Below are positions 9,630 through 17,435 of a stretch of 64,000 nt of DNA, piece by piece. Within the stretch, counting starts at the first letter, position 1; the number at the start of each line of letters is the position of its first letter. The position numbers and the translations under genes were made by a program. The stretch comes from Peribacillus sp. FSL H8-0477 (GTDB taxonomy: Bacteria > Bacillota > Bacilli > Bacillales > DSM-1321), in the NCBI RefSeq assembly GCF_038002765.1, contig NZ_JBBODE010000001.1, positions 2,046,001 to 2,110,000 on the forward strand. Reading direction: 5' to 3'. The notes below the pieces were generated by a model. It was given only the letters and a program-made list of their open reading frames with translations. It searched no databases and was not told where the DNA came from.

Positions 9630-11252
9630 TTAATTATCGATAGATACATCAATAAATGATTGTGAACCTGTTGGATGCGGTACAAAATCTTTAATTCCTG
9701 CTATTCCAGCCAATTGCGGCTTAGAGTGTACAAGTGGAACCCATGGTGCTTCCTCATGGATAATAACTTGTGCCTCTTGATACAGCTCATTACGCTTGTC
9801 TTCGTCAGCAGTAGACTGAGCTTCAATTAATAATTTGTGAACATCTTCATTCACATAGCGCGAATAGTTATTTGAGCCAATTGTGTCTTTATCAAGCAAT
9901 GTGTAAAGGAAGTTATCAGCGTCACCATTATCCCCAGTCCAGCCGAGCATAAAGGTTGGCGCTTCACCTGCCTGTACTTTTTCAAGATACGTAGCCCACT
10001 CAAACGTCACAATATTTGCTTCAATATTCACTTTTTTCAGGTTCGCTTGAATTGCTTCTGCAACTTTTTGTCCATCCGGCATGTAAGGACGTGCGACCGG
10101 CATAGCCCAAAGATCCATTTTGAAGCCTTTTTCATAACCGGCTTCTTTTAAAAGTGCCTTCGCTTTTTCTTCATCGTAGCCATAATCTTCAATACTATCG
10201 TTATATCCGCTGACAGATGGCGGCATTGGATTTTTTGCCGGTTCAGCCGTTCCTTCGTAGAAACTTTCAATTAATTCTTCTTTATTGATTAAATGAGAGA
10301 TTGCTTGACGAACTTCTTTTTTATTAAATGGTTCCTTCTCTGTGTTAAATCCGAAGTACCCTACGTTCATGGATGGGCGTTCAAACAGCTGCAGCTTGCT
10401 ATCGCCTTCCACTTTGCCCATATCACTTGGATTTAAGCCATCCATCAAGTCAATTTCACCCTTGATCAGCGCATTTAAACGAGTGGCATTTTCTTTGATT
10501 ACTTTAAATTTAACGCCTGCAAGCTTCGGCAGACCTTCTTGCCAGTACTCTTCATTTTTTGTCAATTCAATCATATCGTTTGCTTTCCATGATACAAATT
10601 TGAATGGACCTGTTCCTACTGGATTTTTAGTGAAATTATCTCCTTCTTTTTCAAAAGCCGTCGGGCTGGCAATGGCAAAAGGACTCATTGCGATATTTTT
10701 CAAAAATGGTGCTTGTGGACGGTTCAAAGTAAAGACAACCGTTTTAGCGTCTGTTGCTTTTACTTCTTTAATTACATGGCCTTCATCACCTTCAAAACCG
10801 CCAAACATGGACGCATAATAAGCAAATTTAGCTTCATCTTTACTTTGTGCCCAGCGCTGGAAGTTCTTAACGACCGCTTCAGCATTAAAATCAGTTCCAT
10901 CGTGGAACTTAATTCCTTCATTCAGATTGAACGTGTACGTCAGGGCATCTTCAGAAATCTCCCAGTCTTTAGCCAGTTCTCCCTTAATTTCTGTACTATC
11001 CTTTTCATAGCCTACCAATGTTTCATAAATCTGCTGGGTTACGATAAACGCTTCCCCTTCTGTAGTAATTGCTGGATCAAGATCTGTTGAATCGCCGCCT
11101 CGTCCATAAATCATAACAGCGCCTTTATCGCCTGTATCCTTGCTGTCTCCATCCTTAGTACCTGTAGACGTCTTAGAGTCGTCTCCACAGCCAGCTAAAA
11201 TGACTGATAATAGCATAAACATACTTAAGAATAACCAACCGGTTTTTTTCAT
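9630..11252 (-). CDS. Peptide ABC transporter substrate-binding lipoprotein (SBP family 5)
   Basis: The extracellular ligand-binding component of the importer, 540 residues. The N-terminus is a lipoprotein signal peptide ending in the lipobox LAGC, so Cys22 should be lipidated and anchor the protein to the membrane. The body is a family 5 solute-binding protein: YETLVGY near residue 75, a GTGPFKFVSW segment near 215, and a C-terminal lobe ending in VPLVHSK. Family members bind di- or oligopeptides, nickel chelates or sugars. It sits between the ATPase and permease genes; a 51-base gap separates it from the ATPase upstream. Confidence 0.93.
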   Translation of the reverse strand: MKKTGWLFLSMFMLLSVILAGCGDDSKTSTGTKDGDSKDTGDKGAVMIYGRGGDSTDLDPAITTEGEAFIVTQQIYETLVGYEKDSTEIKGELAKDWEISEDALTYTFNLNEGIKFHDGTDFNAEAVVKNFQRWAQSKDEAKFAYYASMFGGFEGDEGHVIKEVKATDAKTVVFTLNRPQAPFLKNIAMSPFAIASPTAFEKEGDNFTKNPVGTGPFKFVSWKANDMIELTKNEEYWQEGLPKLAGVKFKVIKENATRLNALIKGEIDLMDGLNPSDMGKVEGDSKLQLFERPSMNVGYFGFNTEKEPFNKKEVRQAISHLINKEELIESFYEGTAEPAKNPMPPSVSGYNDSIEDYGYDEEKAKALLKEAGYEKGFKMDLWAMPVARPYMPDGQKVAEAIQANLKKVNIEANIVTFEWATYLEKVQAGEAPTFMLGWTGDNGDADNFLYTLLDKDTIGSNNYSRYVNEDVHKLLIEAQSTADEDKRNELYQEAQVIIHEEAPWVPLVHSKPQLAGIAGIKDFVPHPTGSQSFIDVSIDN

Positions 11253-11304
11253 TTGATTTCCCCCAATTTTTTAAATAGTAATCGCCAATGTATGGTACGA
11301 GCTG

Positions 11305-12273
11305 TCATTCATATAAATGACAAGCTACATAATGGCCAGGTTCATATTCTTGCAGAACAGGTTTAACAGATGAACAAACTTCCATCGCTTGAGGACAACG
11401 CGTATGGAATGGACAGCCAGCCGGTGGATTTGAAGGGCTTGGCACATCACCTTGAAGAACAACTCGTTCTTTTTGATACGTAACATCTGGAATCGGGACA
11501 GCAGATAACAGGGCTTGAGTATAAGGGTGAAGAGGCTTTTCATACAGCTTCTCACTCTCCGTTATTTCAACCATATTCCCGAGATACATCACGCCTACCC
11601 GGTCACTAATATGACGAACAACCCCAAGGTCATGTGCAATAAAGAGATAGGTTAAATTGAATTCTTTTTGCAAATCCTGCATGAGGTTTAACACTTGTGA
11701 TTGAATCGAAACATCGAGTGCAGATACGGGTTCATCAGCAATAATCAGTTTAGGATTCACAGCCAGCGCACGAGCAATCCCAATCCGCTGCCGCTGACCG
11801 CCGCTGAATTGATGCGGATAGCGTTTTGCATGATAACTGCTTAACCCTACAACCTCAAGAAGTTCCTTGACCCTGCGTTTCCGTTCCTTTTTATCCTTCA
11901 TGCCATGAACAATCAACGGTTCTTCGAGAATTTTCTCGACCGTATGGCGGGGATTAAGGGAAGCAAAAGGATCTTGAAACACCATCTGCATTTCACGGCG
12001 AAGTTTTCTCATTTCTGCCGCAGGCAAATTGGTAATATCTTGACCTTCAAAGTAGACCTTCCCTTCGCTTGGTTCAAGAAGCCGCAGCAGCATTCTGCCT
12101 GTCGTAGATTTCCCGCACCCGCTTTCTCCAACCAGCCCTAGGGTTTCTCCTTTATTAATCGAAAATGACACGCCATCCACGGCTTTTACTTGGCCAATGG
12201 TTTTACCGAGCATGCCCCCCTTAATGGGAAAATGCATTTTTAAATTGTCTACTTTAACTAATGGCTGAGTCAT
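11305..12273 (-). CDS. Peptide ABC transporter ATPase, DppF/OppF type
   Basis: One of two cytoplasmic ATPases of the importer, 322 residues. Walker A (GESGCGKST), the signature [15 protein letters not shown] and Walker B ([12 protein letters not shown]) are all present. The C-terminal oligopeptide-transporter domain has a Cys-rich motif, [15 protein letters not shown]. The frame is open further upstream, but ATG 12273 (MTQPLVKV) is preferred: it has a GGGAG site at suitable distance and gives the usual family N-terminus. This start overlaps the end of the DppD-type gene by 20 bases, suggesting coupled translation. Confidence 0.93.
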   Translation of the reverse strand: MTQPLVKVDNLKMHFPIKGGMLGKTIGQVKAVDGVSFSINKGETLGLVGESGCGKSTTGRMLLRLLEPSEGKVYFEGQDITNLPAAEMRKLRREMQMVFQDPFASLNPRHTVEKILEEPLIVHGMKDKKERKRRVKELLEVVGLSSYHAKRYPHQFSGGQRQRIGIARALAVNPKLIIADEPVSALDVSIQSQVLNLMQDLQKEFNLTYLFIAHDLGVVRHISDRVGVMYLGNMVEITESEKLYEKPLHPYTQALLSAVPIPDVTYQKERVVLQGDVPSPSNPPAGCPFHTRCPQAMEVCSSVKPVLQEYEPGHYVACHLYE

Positions 12274-13258
12274 GGATGCCGGCTCCCTTCCCGTCTTCAT
12301 ATAGCCAACAGCGAACTTTTTGCCCATTTTCATGATTGGTTAAGGCTGGCGTTTCACTGATACACTGACTCATTGCATGGGCGCACCGCGGAGCAAATTG
12401 ACAGCCTAGATTTTGGCTGCCTGGCTTAGGTACATTGCCGGGAATTGAATAGAGCCGGTCCTTTTTCACACGCATGTCTGGAATAGACTGGATTAACCCT
12501 ACCGTATATGGATGCAGTGGATTTTGAAAGACAGAACGGACATCGCCTTCTTCTACAATTCTGCCGGCATACATGACAATGACACGCTGGCACATTTCCG
12601 CTACTACTCCCAAATCATGGGTAATCATCAAAATCGCCGTGTCTGTTTTCTTATTTAAGTCCTTCATTAATTCAAGAATTTGGGCTTGAATGGTTACATC
12701 AAGCGCCGTTGTTGGTTCATCGGCAATTAGAAGCTCCGGCTCACAGATCATAGCCATTGCAATCATTACCCGTTGTCTCATTCCCCCGGAAAGCTGATGT
12801 GGATATTGTTTCAGCAGTTCTTCCGCACGACCAAGGCCAACTAATTTCAGCATTTCAACTGCTCTTACAGAAGCTTGTTTCTTTCCCCATTTTCTATGTA
12901 CACGAAGCGATTCAGTAAGCTGCTGTCCGATTGTAAAAACAGGATTTAAGCTTGTCATTGGCTCCTGAAAAATCATGGCGATTTCATTGCCCCGGATTTT
13001 CCTCATTTTCTTTTCGGAGGCATTTGCAAGGTTATCTCCTTTAAATAGAATTTCTCCTTCAACCTTGCCTGTTCGAGCTTCGACTAAGCCCATAATCGAC
13101 AATGAGGTGACGCTCTTCCCACACCCGGATTCTCCTACAACTCCCAGCACTTCGCCTGGCAAAACGTGAAAATCGATTGAATTCACAACCGGAATGGATC
13201 CATCATCGGTTTGGAAGCTTGTCCTCAGCTGTTTAACCTCGATAATTGGACTCTTCAT
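12254..13258 (-). CDS. Peptide ABC transporter ATPase, DppD/OppD type
   Basis: First gene of the transporter operon, 334 residues. It has Walker A (GESGCGKSV), signature [15 protein letters not shown], Walker B ([12 protein letters not shown]), and the C-terminal OppD/F domain with [15 protein letters not shown]. It pairs with the DppF-type ATPase to drive uptake. A GGGAGG site precedes ATG 13258 and a likely SigA promoter lies about 50 bases further upstream. Having both ATPases at the front of the operon differs from the B. subtilis opp and dpp orders but is common in this transporter family. Confidence 0.93.
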   Translation of the reverse strand: MKSPIIEVKQLRTSFQTDDGSIPVVNSIDFHVLPGEVLGVVGESGCGKSVTSLSIMGLVEARTGKVEGEILFKGDNLANASEKKMRKIRGNEIAMIFQEPMTSLNPVFTIGQQLTESLRVHRKWGKKQASVRAVEMLKLVGLGRAEELLKQYPHQLSGGMRQRVMIAMAMICEPELLIADEPTTALDVTIQAQILELMKDLNKKTDTAILMITHDLGVVAEMCQRVIVMYAGRIVEEGDVRSVFQNPLHPYTVGLIQSIPDMRVKKDRLYSIPGNVPKPGSQNLGCQFAPRCAHAMSQCISETPALTNHENGQKVRCWLYEDGKGAGIHDSAIS

Positions 13259-13307
13259 TTATCGGCCTCCCTTCTCCTGATGACTAGGTTAATTTCCTCA
13301 TATTGTC

Positions 13308-13336
13308 ATTATCACATTTATTTTACAGATAGACAA
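13308..13336 (-). promoter_or_regulatory. Probable SigA promoter of the peptide transporter operon
   Basis: On the minus strand a -35 TTGTCT (13331-13336) and a -10 GATAAT (13308-13313) are separated by 17 bases. This predicts a transcript starting near 13301, about 43 bases before the first ATPase gene. The surrounding 150 bases are very AT-rich. Confidence 0.55.
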
Positions 13337-13427
13337 TAATATTTCTGAATATTTTCTATATATTGAATAGTATTATAAGTGTTAAAATCTATAAAATAAA
13401 GATATATTTGCAATATGACGAAAAAAC

Positions 13428-13444
13428 GGCTGCCGGGAGCAGCC
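13428..13444 (-). terminator. Probable terminator after the ssbB-coiled-coil gene pair
   Basis: GGCTGC/GCAGCC pair around a 5-base loop; on the minus strand the stem is followed by GTTTTTT. It lies about 95 bases after the stop of the 103-residue gene and before the transporter promoter, so it would separate the two transcripts. Confidence 0.6.
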
Positions 13445-13538
13445 ATTTCCAGTGGATTTTATCTTTTCTTTGTGCTGACTGCACCATGAGGAATTGCGGG
13501 GAAACAGAGGAAACACATCAAGCGGGGAAGGTTTTTAA

Positions 13539-13850
13539 TTAAAGAATAAGGGCAGGACTAGTTAATTCGTCCACTCTTTGTTCCAGCTTTTCAAGTCTTT
13601 GAAGAATCTCAGCATTCTCTTTTATTAACACTTTATATTTTGTTTCTAACCGGGCTGCAATCATCTCCAGCTGCACTAGCTGATATTCAAAATTTGTCGT
13701 TTTCACTTGGGTTTTTGCGATGAAACTAATGAGGTCTCCAGTAATTTGTTCCACTCTTTCAATGCGCTGTTTAGGCGGAAAAAATACCGAAGTTTCCATA
13801 CGGTTGCCGATCTTTTCATCCTCAGGGGTAAATGGCTCCATCCTTCTCAT
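13539..13850 (-). CDS. Small coiled-coil protein of unknown function, downstream of ssbB
   Basis: A 103-residue protein that I do not recognise. It is predicted soluble, without signal peptide or membrane helix. Residues about 28-95 have heptad-like spacing of Leu, Ile and Val among Glu, Lys and Gln (for example ILQRLEKLEQRVDEL near the C-terminus), suggesting a coiled coil. It starts 15 bases after the ssbB-like gene with a GGAGAG site, so the two are almost certainly co-transcribed. A role in DNA uptake or single-strand DNA handling is only a guess from this neighbourhood. Confidence 0.7.
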   Translation of the reverse strand: MRRMEPFTPEDEKIGNRMETSVFFPPKQRIERVEQITGDLISFIAKTQVKTTNFEYQLVQLEMIAARLETKYKVLIKENAEILQRLEKLEQRVDELTSPALIL

Positions 13851-13865
13851 ACACTCACTCTCCAG

Positions 13866-14228
13866 TTATAATTCGATGTGTTCAAACTCCTGCGGCGTGC
13901 TTTCAGCCTGCTTTGGTCCGACAAATCTGACCATTTCTGCGACCACTTCTGTTACATAAATTTTTTTCCCTTCTTGATTTTCATAATTTCTGGTTTGAAT
14001 ACGGCCGGTAACCCCAATTAATGAACCCTTTCGGCAATATTCAACCGTATTTTCTGCCGTTTTACGCCAGAGTGTGCACTGTACAAAGTCCGTTTCATAT
14101 TCACCGACTTGATTCTTAAAGTTTCGGTTTACTGCCAGCGTTACATTCGAAACAGCCTTTCCCTCCGGTGTATATTTGAGTTCTGGATCTCTGGTCAGGC
14201 GCCCTACAATCGTTACTTGATTAATCAT
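13866..14228 (-). CDS. ssbB: Single-stranded DNA-binding protein, competence-type SsbB
   Basis: A 120-residue OB-fold protein that coats single-stranded DNA. The start MINQVTIVGRLTRDPELKY and the segments VTLAVNR and CTLWRKTAENT are diagnostic for bacterial SSB. At 120 residues it has the OB fold but no long Gly/Pro/Gln-rich tail and no DDDIPF-type acidic tip, the protein-docking sequence of the essential SsbA. That short form and the divergent neighbour ywpF match B. subtilis ssbB (ywpH), a competence gene that protects incoming DNA. The upstream region holds AT-rich motifs resembling ComK half-sites, but their spacing is not canonical. Confidence 0.88.
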   Translation of the reverse strand: MINQVTIVGRLTRDPELKYTPEGKAVSNVTLAVNRNFKNQVGEYETDFVQCTLWRKTAENTVEYCRKGSLIGVTGRIQTRNYENQEGKKIYVTEVVAEMVRFVGPKQAESTPQEFEHIEL

Positions 14229-14317
14229 CTTTTCAACTCCTTTCTGTTCTTATCTTACTGGAAGCCAAATTATTGGTAAAATCGCTGAAATATCTTTTCG
14301 CTACGCTTTTTATACGT

Positions 14318-14353
14318 AAAAAACAGTTTTAAACGCCTCTAAAATAGCATTAT
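14318..14353 (-). promoter_or_regulatory. Possible ComK-type boxes upstream of ssbB
   Basis: An exact AAAA-N5-TTTT at 14318-14330 is followed after 10 bases by AAAA-N5-TTAT at 14341-14353. ComK recognises two AAAA-N5-TTTT boxes, usually 8, 18 or 31 bases apart, so the spacing here is off and the second box has one mismatch. AT-rich sequence makes chance matches likely. Confidence 0.25.
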
Positions 14354-14455
14354 TCGACCAAAAGCGATAACGGCCGATCATTTTTATACTTTTTTCAAAA
14401 ATTTTTAAAAATTCGCAAAGTCCTGTTTCTTTATGAGATTGCTCCCTTTCGGTTA

Positions 14456-14464
14456 TGCTATAAT
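14456..14464 (+). promoter_or_regulatory. Extended -10 promoter of ywpF
   Basis: TGCTATAAT gives a perfect -10 hexamer (14459-14464) with an extended TG. No good -35 hexamer lies at 17 bases. The start site would be near 14471, about 25 bases before the ywpF ATG, which is preceded by GGAGGT. Confidence 0.6.
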
Positions 14465-14496
14465 TACAAAAAAAGGATGCAGAACGGAGGTCTTTT

Positions 14497-14937
14497 ATGA
14501 AATCATTTAAGTTAATTTCGGTTCAGCTAATCTCAGAGGACAACCAGTTAGTTAACGTTGAGTTAACCGATGGATTAATTATTAATAAAGAGGATGATAA
14601 CAACACATGGATCGTTGAATCTTTCCTGACAGAAGATGGGTTTAGTAAAATTAAAGATGCCCTTCCTGAAATTAATAAAGAAATTATGATCCAGGCCGTG
14701 ATCACTAAAAAGGATAATGATCCTGCTTTCATGAAGACCGTTTTACGAAAAATAAAACCAATCAATGGTCATATCAGTTTACTTTTCGAAGGACACCTGC
14801 AAAAGTCGCGCAGTAAATACGCTGAACTTTTATTAAAGGATCTTATAGAGCAAGGTATTGTCGGCAATGAATTGATTGAACATTTTAAAGAAAAAATCCG
14901 TTCACGTCCGCAAGTTGTCCCATCTTTCAAAAAATAA
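14497..14937 (+). CDS. ywpF: YwpF-like protein
   Basis: A 146-residue cytoplasmic protein of the YwpF family, function unknown. The segments DGLIINKEDDNNTW near residue 28 and AVITKKDNDPAF near residue 67 match what I recall of B. subtilis YwpF. There is no signal peptide or membrane helix. It has its own extended -10 promoter and a GGAGG site 6 bases before ATG 14497, runs divergently from ssbB and ends in an intrinsic terminator shared with the convergent lipoprotein gene. The conserved position next to ssbB supports the name but not a function. Confidence 0.85.
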   Translation: MKSFKLISVQLISEDNQLVNVELTDGLIINKEDDNNTWIVESFLTEDGFSKIKDALPEINKEIMIQAVITKKDNDPAFMKTVLRKIKPINGHISLLFEGHLQKSRSKYAELLLKDLIEQGIVGNELIEHFKEKIRSRPQVVPSFKK

Positions 14938-14968
14938 AAAGGCAGGAAGCGAAAGCTTCTGCCTTTTT
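14936..14968 (+). terminator. Bidirectional terminator between ywpF and the acidic lipoprotein gene
   Basis: A run of A, the stem GGCAGGAAGC/GCTTCTGCC (one bulged base) with a GAAA tetraloop, and a run of T. It overlaps the ywpF stop codon and lies 7 bases past the end of the convergent lipoprotein gene, so it can serve both. Confidence 0.85.
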
Positions 14969-14974
14969 ATTTCA

Positions 14975-15262
14975 TTATTTGTTTTCATCTTTATCTTTAT
15001 CTAAGACATCGTCATTACCCGTAGTGCCATTCATTCCACCATTATCATCGACGCCTTCATTTACATCCGGTACGACTTCGTTGTCGTTTGTGTCTGTATT
15101 CAGATCGTCGTCTGTGTTATTCATATCATTGTCGTTATTTTCTTCCTGATTCGTACCATTTTCTGGCGGCGGGTTATTTGTATCGTCGTCATTTCCACAC
15201 CCTGTCAATAGCATGGCTGATAGGACAGATCCCCCGATTACACTAAGCAATTTTTTATTCAT
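14975..15262 (-). CDS. Small Asp/Asn-rich lipoprotein
   Basis: A 95-residue putative lipoprotein. The signal peptide ends in the lipobox LLTGC, giving a mature protein anchored at Cys22. The mature part is low-complexity: almost entirely Asp, Asn, Glu, Gly and Thr (for example NDNDMNNTDDDLNTDTNDNE), strongly acidic and presumably disordered. I recognise no domain. Short acidic lipoproteins of this kind are common and poorly characterised in Bacillaceae. AAGGGAG precedes ATG 15262. The composition could bind cations at the membrane surface, but that is speculation. Confidence 0.75.
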   Translation of the reverse strand: MNKKLLSVIGGSVLSAMLLTGCGNDDDTNNPPPENGTNQEENNDNDMNNTDDDLNTDTNDNEVVPDVNEGVDDNGGMNGTTGNDDVLDKDKDENK

Positions 15263-15471
15263 CCAAACAAAACTCCCTTCTACTTTTTCTGATCCACAAA
15301 CTACATGGGTCTGAAGCTAGTTTGCCCGAAATTCTCATTATCTTGCAGCAATTAATACGGTTATTTTAGCCAATTTCTGTAGAACAATGGTGAAGTCGTT
15401 TCGCTTATTTTTTCCCTTTTAGTACAGATTATCCGCTATTAGCACAAAAAGAAGACAAGCTTCACAGATTG
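15263..15471. other. Intergenic region with weak 20-bp periodic AGNACA motifs
   Basis: This stretch holds the upstream region of the lipoprotein gene. Between 15381 and 15446 short motifs AGAACA, AGTACA and AGCACA occur at 15381, 15421 and 15441, that is, on a 20-base grid with one missing position. The pattern recalls the GCACA motifs of the array near 47 kb. No convincing gene is seen. Confidence 0.35.
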
Positions 15472-15558
15472 CGGCTGTTGATTCCATTCCAGATGTTTTG
15501 CTTTCCGCGGGCGGGGCAGTAGCCCGCAGGAGTCTTCACGCCAACACTTCCAATTAAC
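15472..15558. repeat. Relic of a GC-rich interspersed repeat
   Basis: The element opens with CGGCTGTTGATT and closes with AATTAAC, imperfect inverted ends. Its core CTTTCCGCGGGCGG ... GCCCGCAGGAGTCTTC forms a GCGGGC/GCCCGC stem (15507-15512 and 15522-15527). From memory, sequences with these ends and core recur many times in Bacillaceae intergenic regions and behave like small non-coding mobile repeats. The copy here seems shortened and decayed. Its GC content stands out from the surrounding sequence. Confidence 0.5.
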
Positions 15559-15640
15559 GTTCTTTTTAAATGGAAACAGGTGCTACCCAAGAGCTTTCAG
15601 GAGGAGATCCATTCAAATCGGGGGAAATTCCATGAAAAAT

Positions 15641-15683
15641 GCCAAAAGAGGTACGGAATGAACCATTCCGTACCTCTTTTGGC
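15641..15683 (-). terminator. Perfect 20-bp inverted repeat downstream of fabZ
   Basis: Arms 15641-15660 and 15664-15683 are exact inverted repeats with a 3-base loop (AAC). The arms contain an internal run of A or T near the base, so the hairpin can act on either strand. It is a candidate terminator for the fabZ transcript, which ends at 15731. Confidence 0.7.
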
Positions 15684-15692
15684 TACAAACTG

Positions 15693-15714
15693 AGACAAGC
15701 TTCACAGCTTGTCT
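15693..15714. terminator. Second small hairpin downstream of fabZ
   Basis: AGACAAGC and GCTTGTCT pair around a 6-base loop. On the plus strand a TTTTC follows; on the minus strand the following bases are not T-rich, so it is a weak terminator for fabZ. Its first 15 bases (AGACAAGCTTCACAG) are repeated exactly at 15453-15467. Confidence 0.45.
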
Positions 15715-15730
15715 TTTTCTACTATGTATT

Positions 15731-16162
15731 TTATTCTTTATCGCCAAATGCAAACATAATTTCTGTTTCACAGGCAACCTCGCCGTCTACTGTAGCTATG
15801 GCTTTGCCTTTCCCTACTGAACCGCGGATTCGAGTAATTTCTACTTCTAAACGAAGCTGATCACCTGGCACAACTTGTCTTTTAAAACGGCAGTTATCGA
15901 TCCCAGCGAAGAAGGCTAGACGTCCCTTGTATTCTTCTTGACGGAGCATAGCTACTGCTCCAACTTGAGCTAACGCTTCAACGATTAGTACACCCGGCAT
16001 GACTGGGTAACTTGGAAAGTGTCCATTGAAAAATGGTTCGTTAGCTGACACATTCTTGATGCCTACTGCTCTTTTTCCATCTTCAACTTCTAGTATTCGA
16101 TCAACTAATAAAAATGGGTAACGATGCTGTATAATTTCCTTTATTTCCATAATATCAAGCAT
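15731..16162 (-). CDS. fabZ: 3-hydroxyacyl-[acyl-carrier-protein] dehydratase FabZ
   Basis: Dehydrates beta-hydroxyacyl-ACP to trans-2-enoyl-ACP in type II fatty acid synthesis. At 143 residues it matches the family length. The catalytic His48 lies in [12 protein letters not shown] and Glu62 in VEALAQVG, the standard hot-dog-fold pair. [11 protein letters not shown] near residue 13 is also diagnostic. GAGGAGG precedes ATG 16162. It follows the EpuA-like and flagellar genes, as in B. subtilis where fabZ (ywpB) lies near mbl-flhO-flhP. Hairpins at 15641-15714 follow it. Confidence 0.96.
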   Translation of the reverse strand: MLDIMEIKEIIQHRYPFLLVDRILEVEDGKRAVGIKNVSANEPFFNGHFPSYPVMPGVLIVEALAQVGAVAMLRQEEYKGRLAFFAGIDNCRFKRQVVPGDQLRLEVEITRIRGSVGKGKAIATVDGEVACETEIMFAFGDKE

Positions 16163-16257
16163 AAAAATCCCTCCTCAGTCAGTTCTTCACTTTCAGAATA
16201 CCATGAAAGAGACTGACATTCAAAAAAGGCATACGTCCTTGAGAATTACTCACATCA

Positions 16258-16527
16258 CTATTCCTCTTTATTGACAAGATCGAGAATATGAGTCCAGGTT
16301 GATTTATCGAAAATCTCCATAGCGTCCCCGCCGCCCATTACTCCATATCCAAACATAGCTCCTAATGTAACGGCTAATACTATTAAAAGTACGACAATCA
16401 AAACCCTCAGCCAAATCGGCAGCATTCTGATTCTTATACGCCTATTTGGTCTCGTTTCTTTTTGAGCTTCTAGCTCTTTTTTATATGTTTCTCGGGTCAT
16501 TGTTTTTTCTTCCATACTGATTGGCAC
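16258..16527 (-). CDS. EpuA-like small membrane protein (often annotated as RNA polymerase subunit beta)
   Basis: An 89-residue protein with a basic N-terminal half (KETRPNRRIRIRMLPIW) and one membrane helix at about 38-62, followed by a Gly-rich turn and a short extracellular C-terminus. It resembles the EpuA family, whose members are frequently labelled DNA-directed RNA polymerase subunit beta although nothing in this sequence supports a polymerase role. It sits between flhP and fabZ, its usual place in Bacillaceae. The GTG start at 16527 is close behind AAAGGAG (3-base gap); ATG 16515 is an alternative. Function unknown. Confidence 0.75.
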   Translation of the reverse strand: MPISMEEKTMTRETYKKELEAQKETRPNRRIRIRMLPIWLRVLIVVLLIVLAVTLGAMFGYGVMGGGDAMEIFDKSTWTHILDLVNKEE

Positions 16528-16565
16528 TAGCTCCTTTTAATCAATTTGGTTTAGTTCGAAATCAG

Positions 16566-17402
16566 TTACCGAATTCCATTTACCAAGCCAGACATTTGGT
16601 CAGCCATTGAAATTGCCCTCGATTGAAATTGATACTGGCGCTGAACATTTATTAAATCAGTCATTTCTTTCGAAAGATCAACATTCGAATTTTCGAGTGA
16701 GCCTTGTGTAAGAGTAATCTCTTCACGCAGACCGCCATTCAGCGTGTCGAAAACTTCGGCTTCTTGAACGTTTAAATCATTTGGAAAACTCAATAAGTTT
16801 CCACTGGTTTTTTCCATGAATTGTGGTTTCTTTATCGAGACAACGCCTAGATTAAAGGTCTGAACACTGCCATCATCTTTAGCAGCAGACAGCTGGCCAC
16901 TTTTTGAAATAACAAGGTTCTTAAGGCTGCCGCTAATGATAATTGGATCTTGATATTCATCTAATACTGCATTTCCATCACCGGTAACAAGCATCATTTC
17001 ATCCGTATTCCCAGTGGGTGTCAGATAAAAAGCACCATCTCTTGTATAGGCAGTACTTATCCCTTTTTCATCCTCGGTACGTACCGTGAAAAACAAATCG
17101 GGCTTCGTAAATGCCATATCTAAATCACGGTTCGTTGACTTTAACGCGCCTTGTGTCAGCACCTGCTGCGCCTGACCCAATTTAGCACCATTGCCTTGGC
17201 GGATTCCGTTCGGCGTCAGTCTGCCTATTTCAGAAGCTGTATCCCCCATATTATTGAACTGTTGAACGAGCAAATCATTGAAGCTGGTTTCGCTTCGCTT
17301 AAATCCTGTTGTATCAACATTCGCGATATTATTGCCGATACTATCCAACTTATGTTGAAGCTGGCCTAGTGTGTTCGTTGCTGTAATCATCATACGATTC
17401 AT
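16566..17402 (-). CDS. flhP: Flagellar hook-basal body protein FlhP
   Basis: A FlgG/FlgF-type rod protein of 278 residues. The N-terminus has the flagellar rod motif NNIANVDTTGFK near residue 27, and the C-terminus ends in the matching helix with SNVDLSKEMTDLI and QFQSRAISM. B. subtilis FlhO and FlhP are distal-rod components. ATG 17402 is preferred because AGGAG lies 7 bases upstream; ATG 17408 is too close to that site. It follows flhO by 33 bases, presumably in one transcript from the SigD promoter at 18363-18389. Confidence 0.9.
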   Translation of the reverse strand: MNRMMITATNTLGQLQHKLDSIGNNIANVDTTGFKRSETSFNDLLVQQFNNMGDTASEIGRLTPNGIRQGNGAKLGQAQQVLTQGALKSTNRDLDMAFTKPDLFFTVRTEDEKGISTAYTRDGAFYLTPTGNTDEMMLVTGDGNAVLDEYQDPIIISGSLKNLVISKSGQLSAAKDDGSVQTFNLGVVSIKKPQFMEKTSGNLLSFPNDLNVQEAEVFDTLNGGLREEITLTQGSLENSNVDLSKEMTDLINVQRQYQFQSRAISMADQMSGLVNGIR

Positions 17403-17435
17403 TGCCATTCTCCTTTTTCCTTACGGTGTTGGTGA

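Noticed and set aside
15641..15714. rRNA or tRNA-like structures
   Set aside because: The paired segments are simple hairpins; no cloverleaf or TPsiC/anticodon features were found here or elsewhere in the window.
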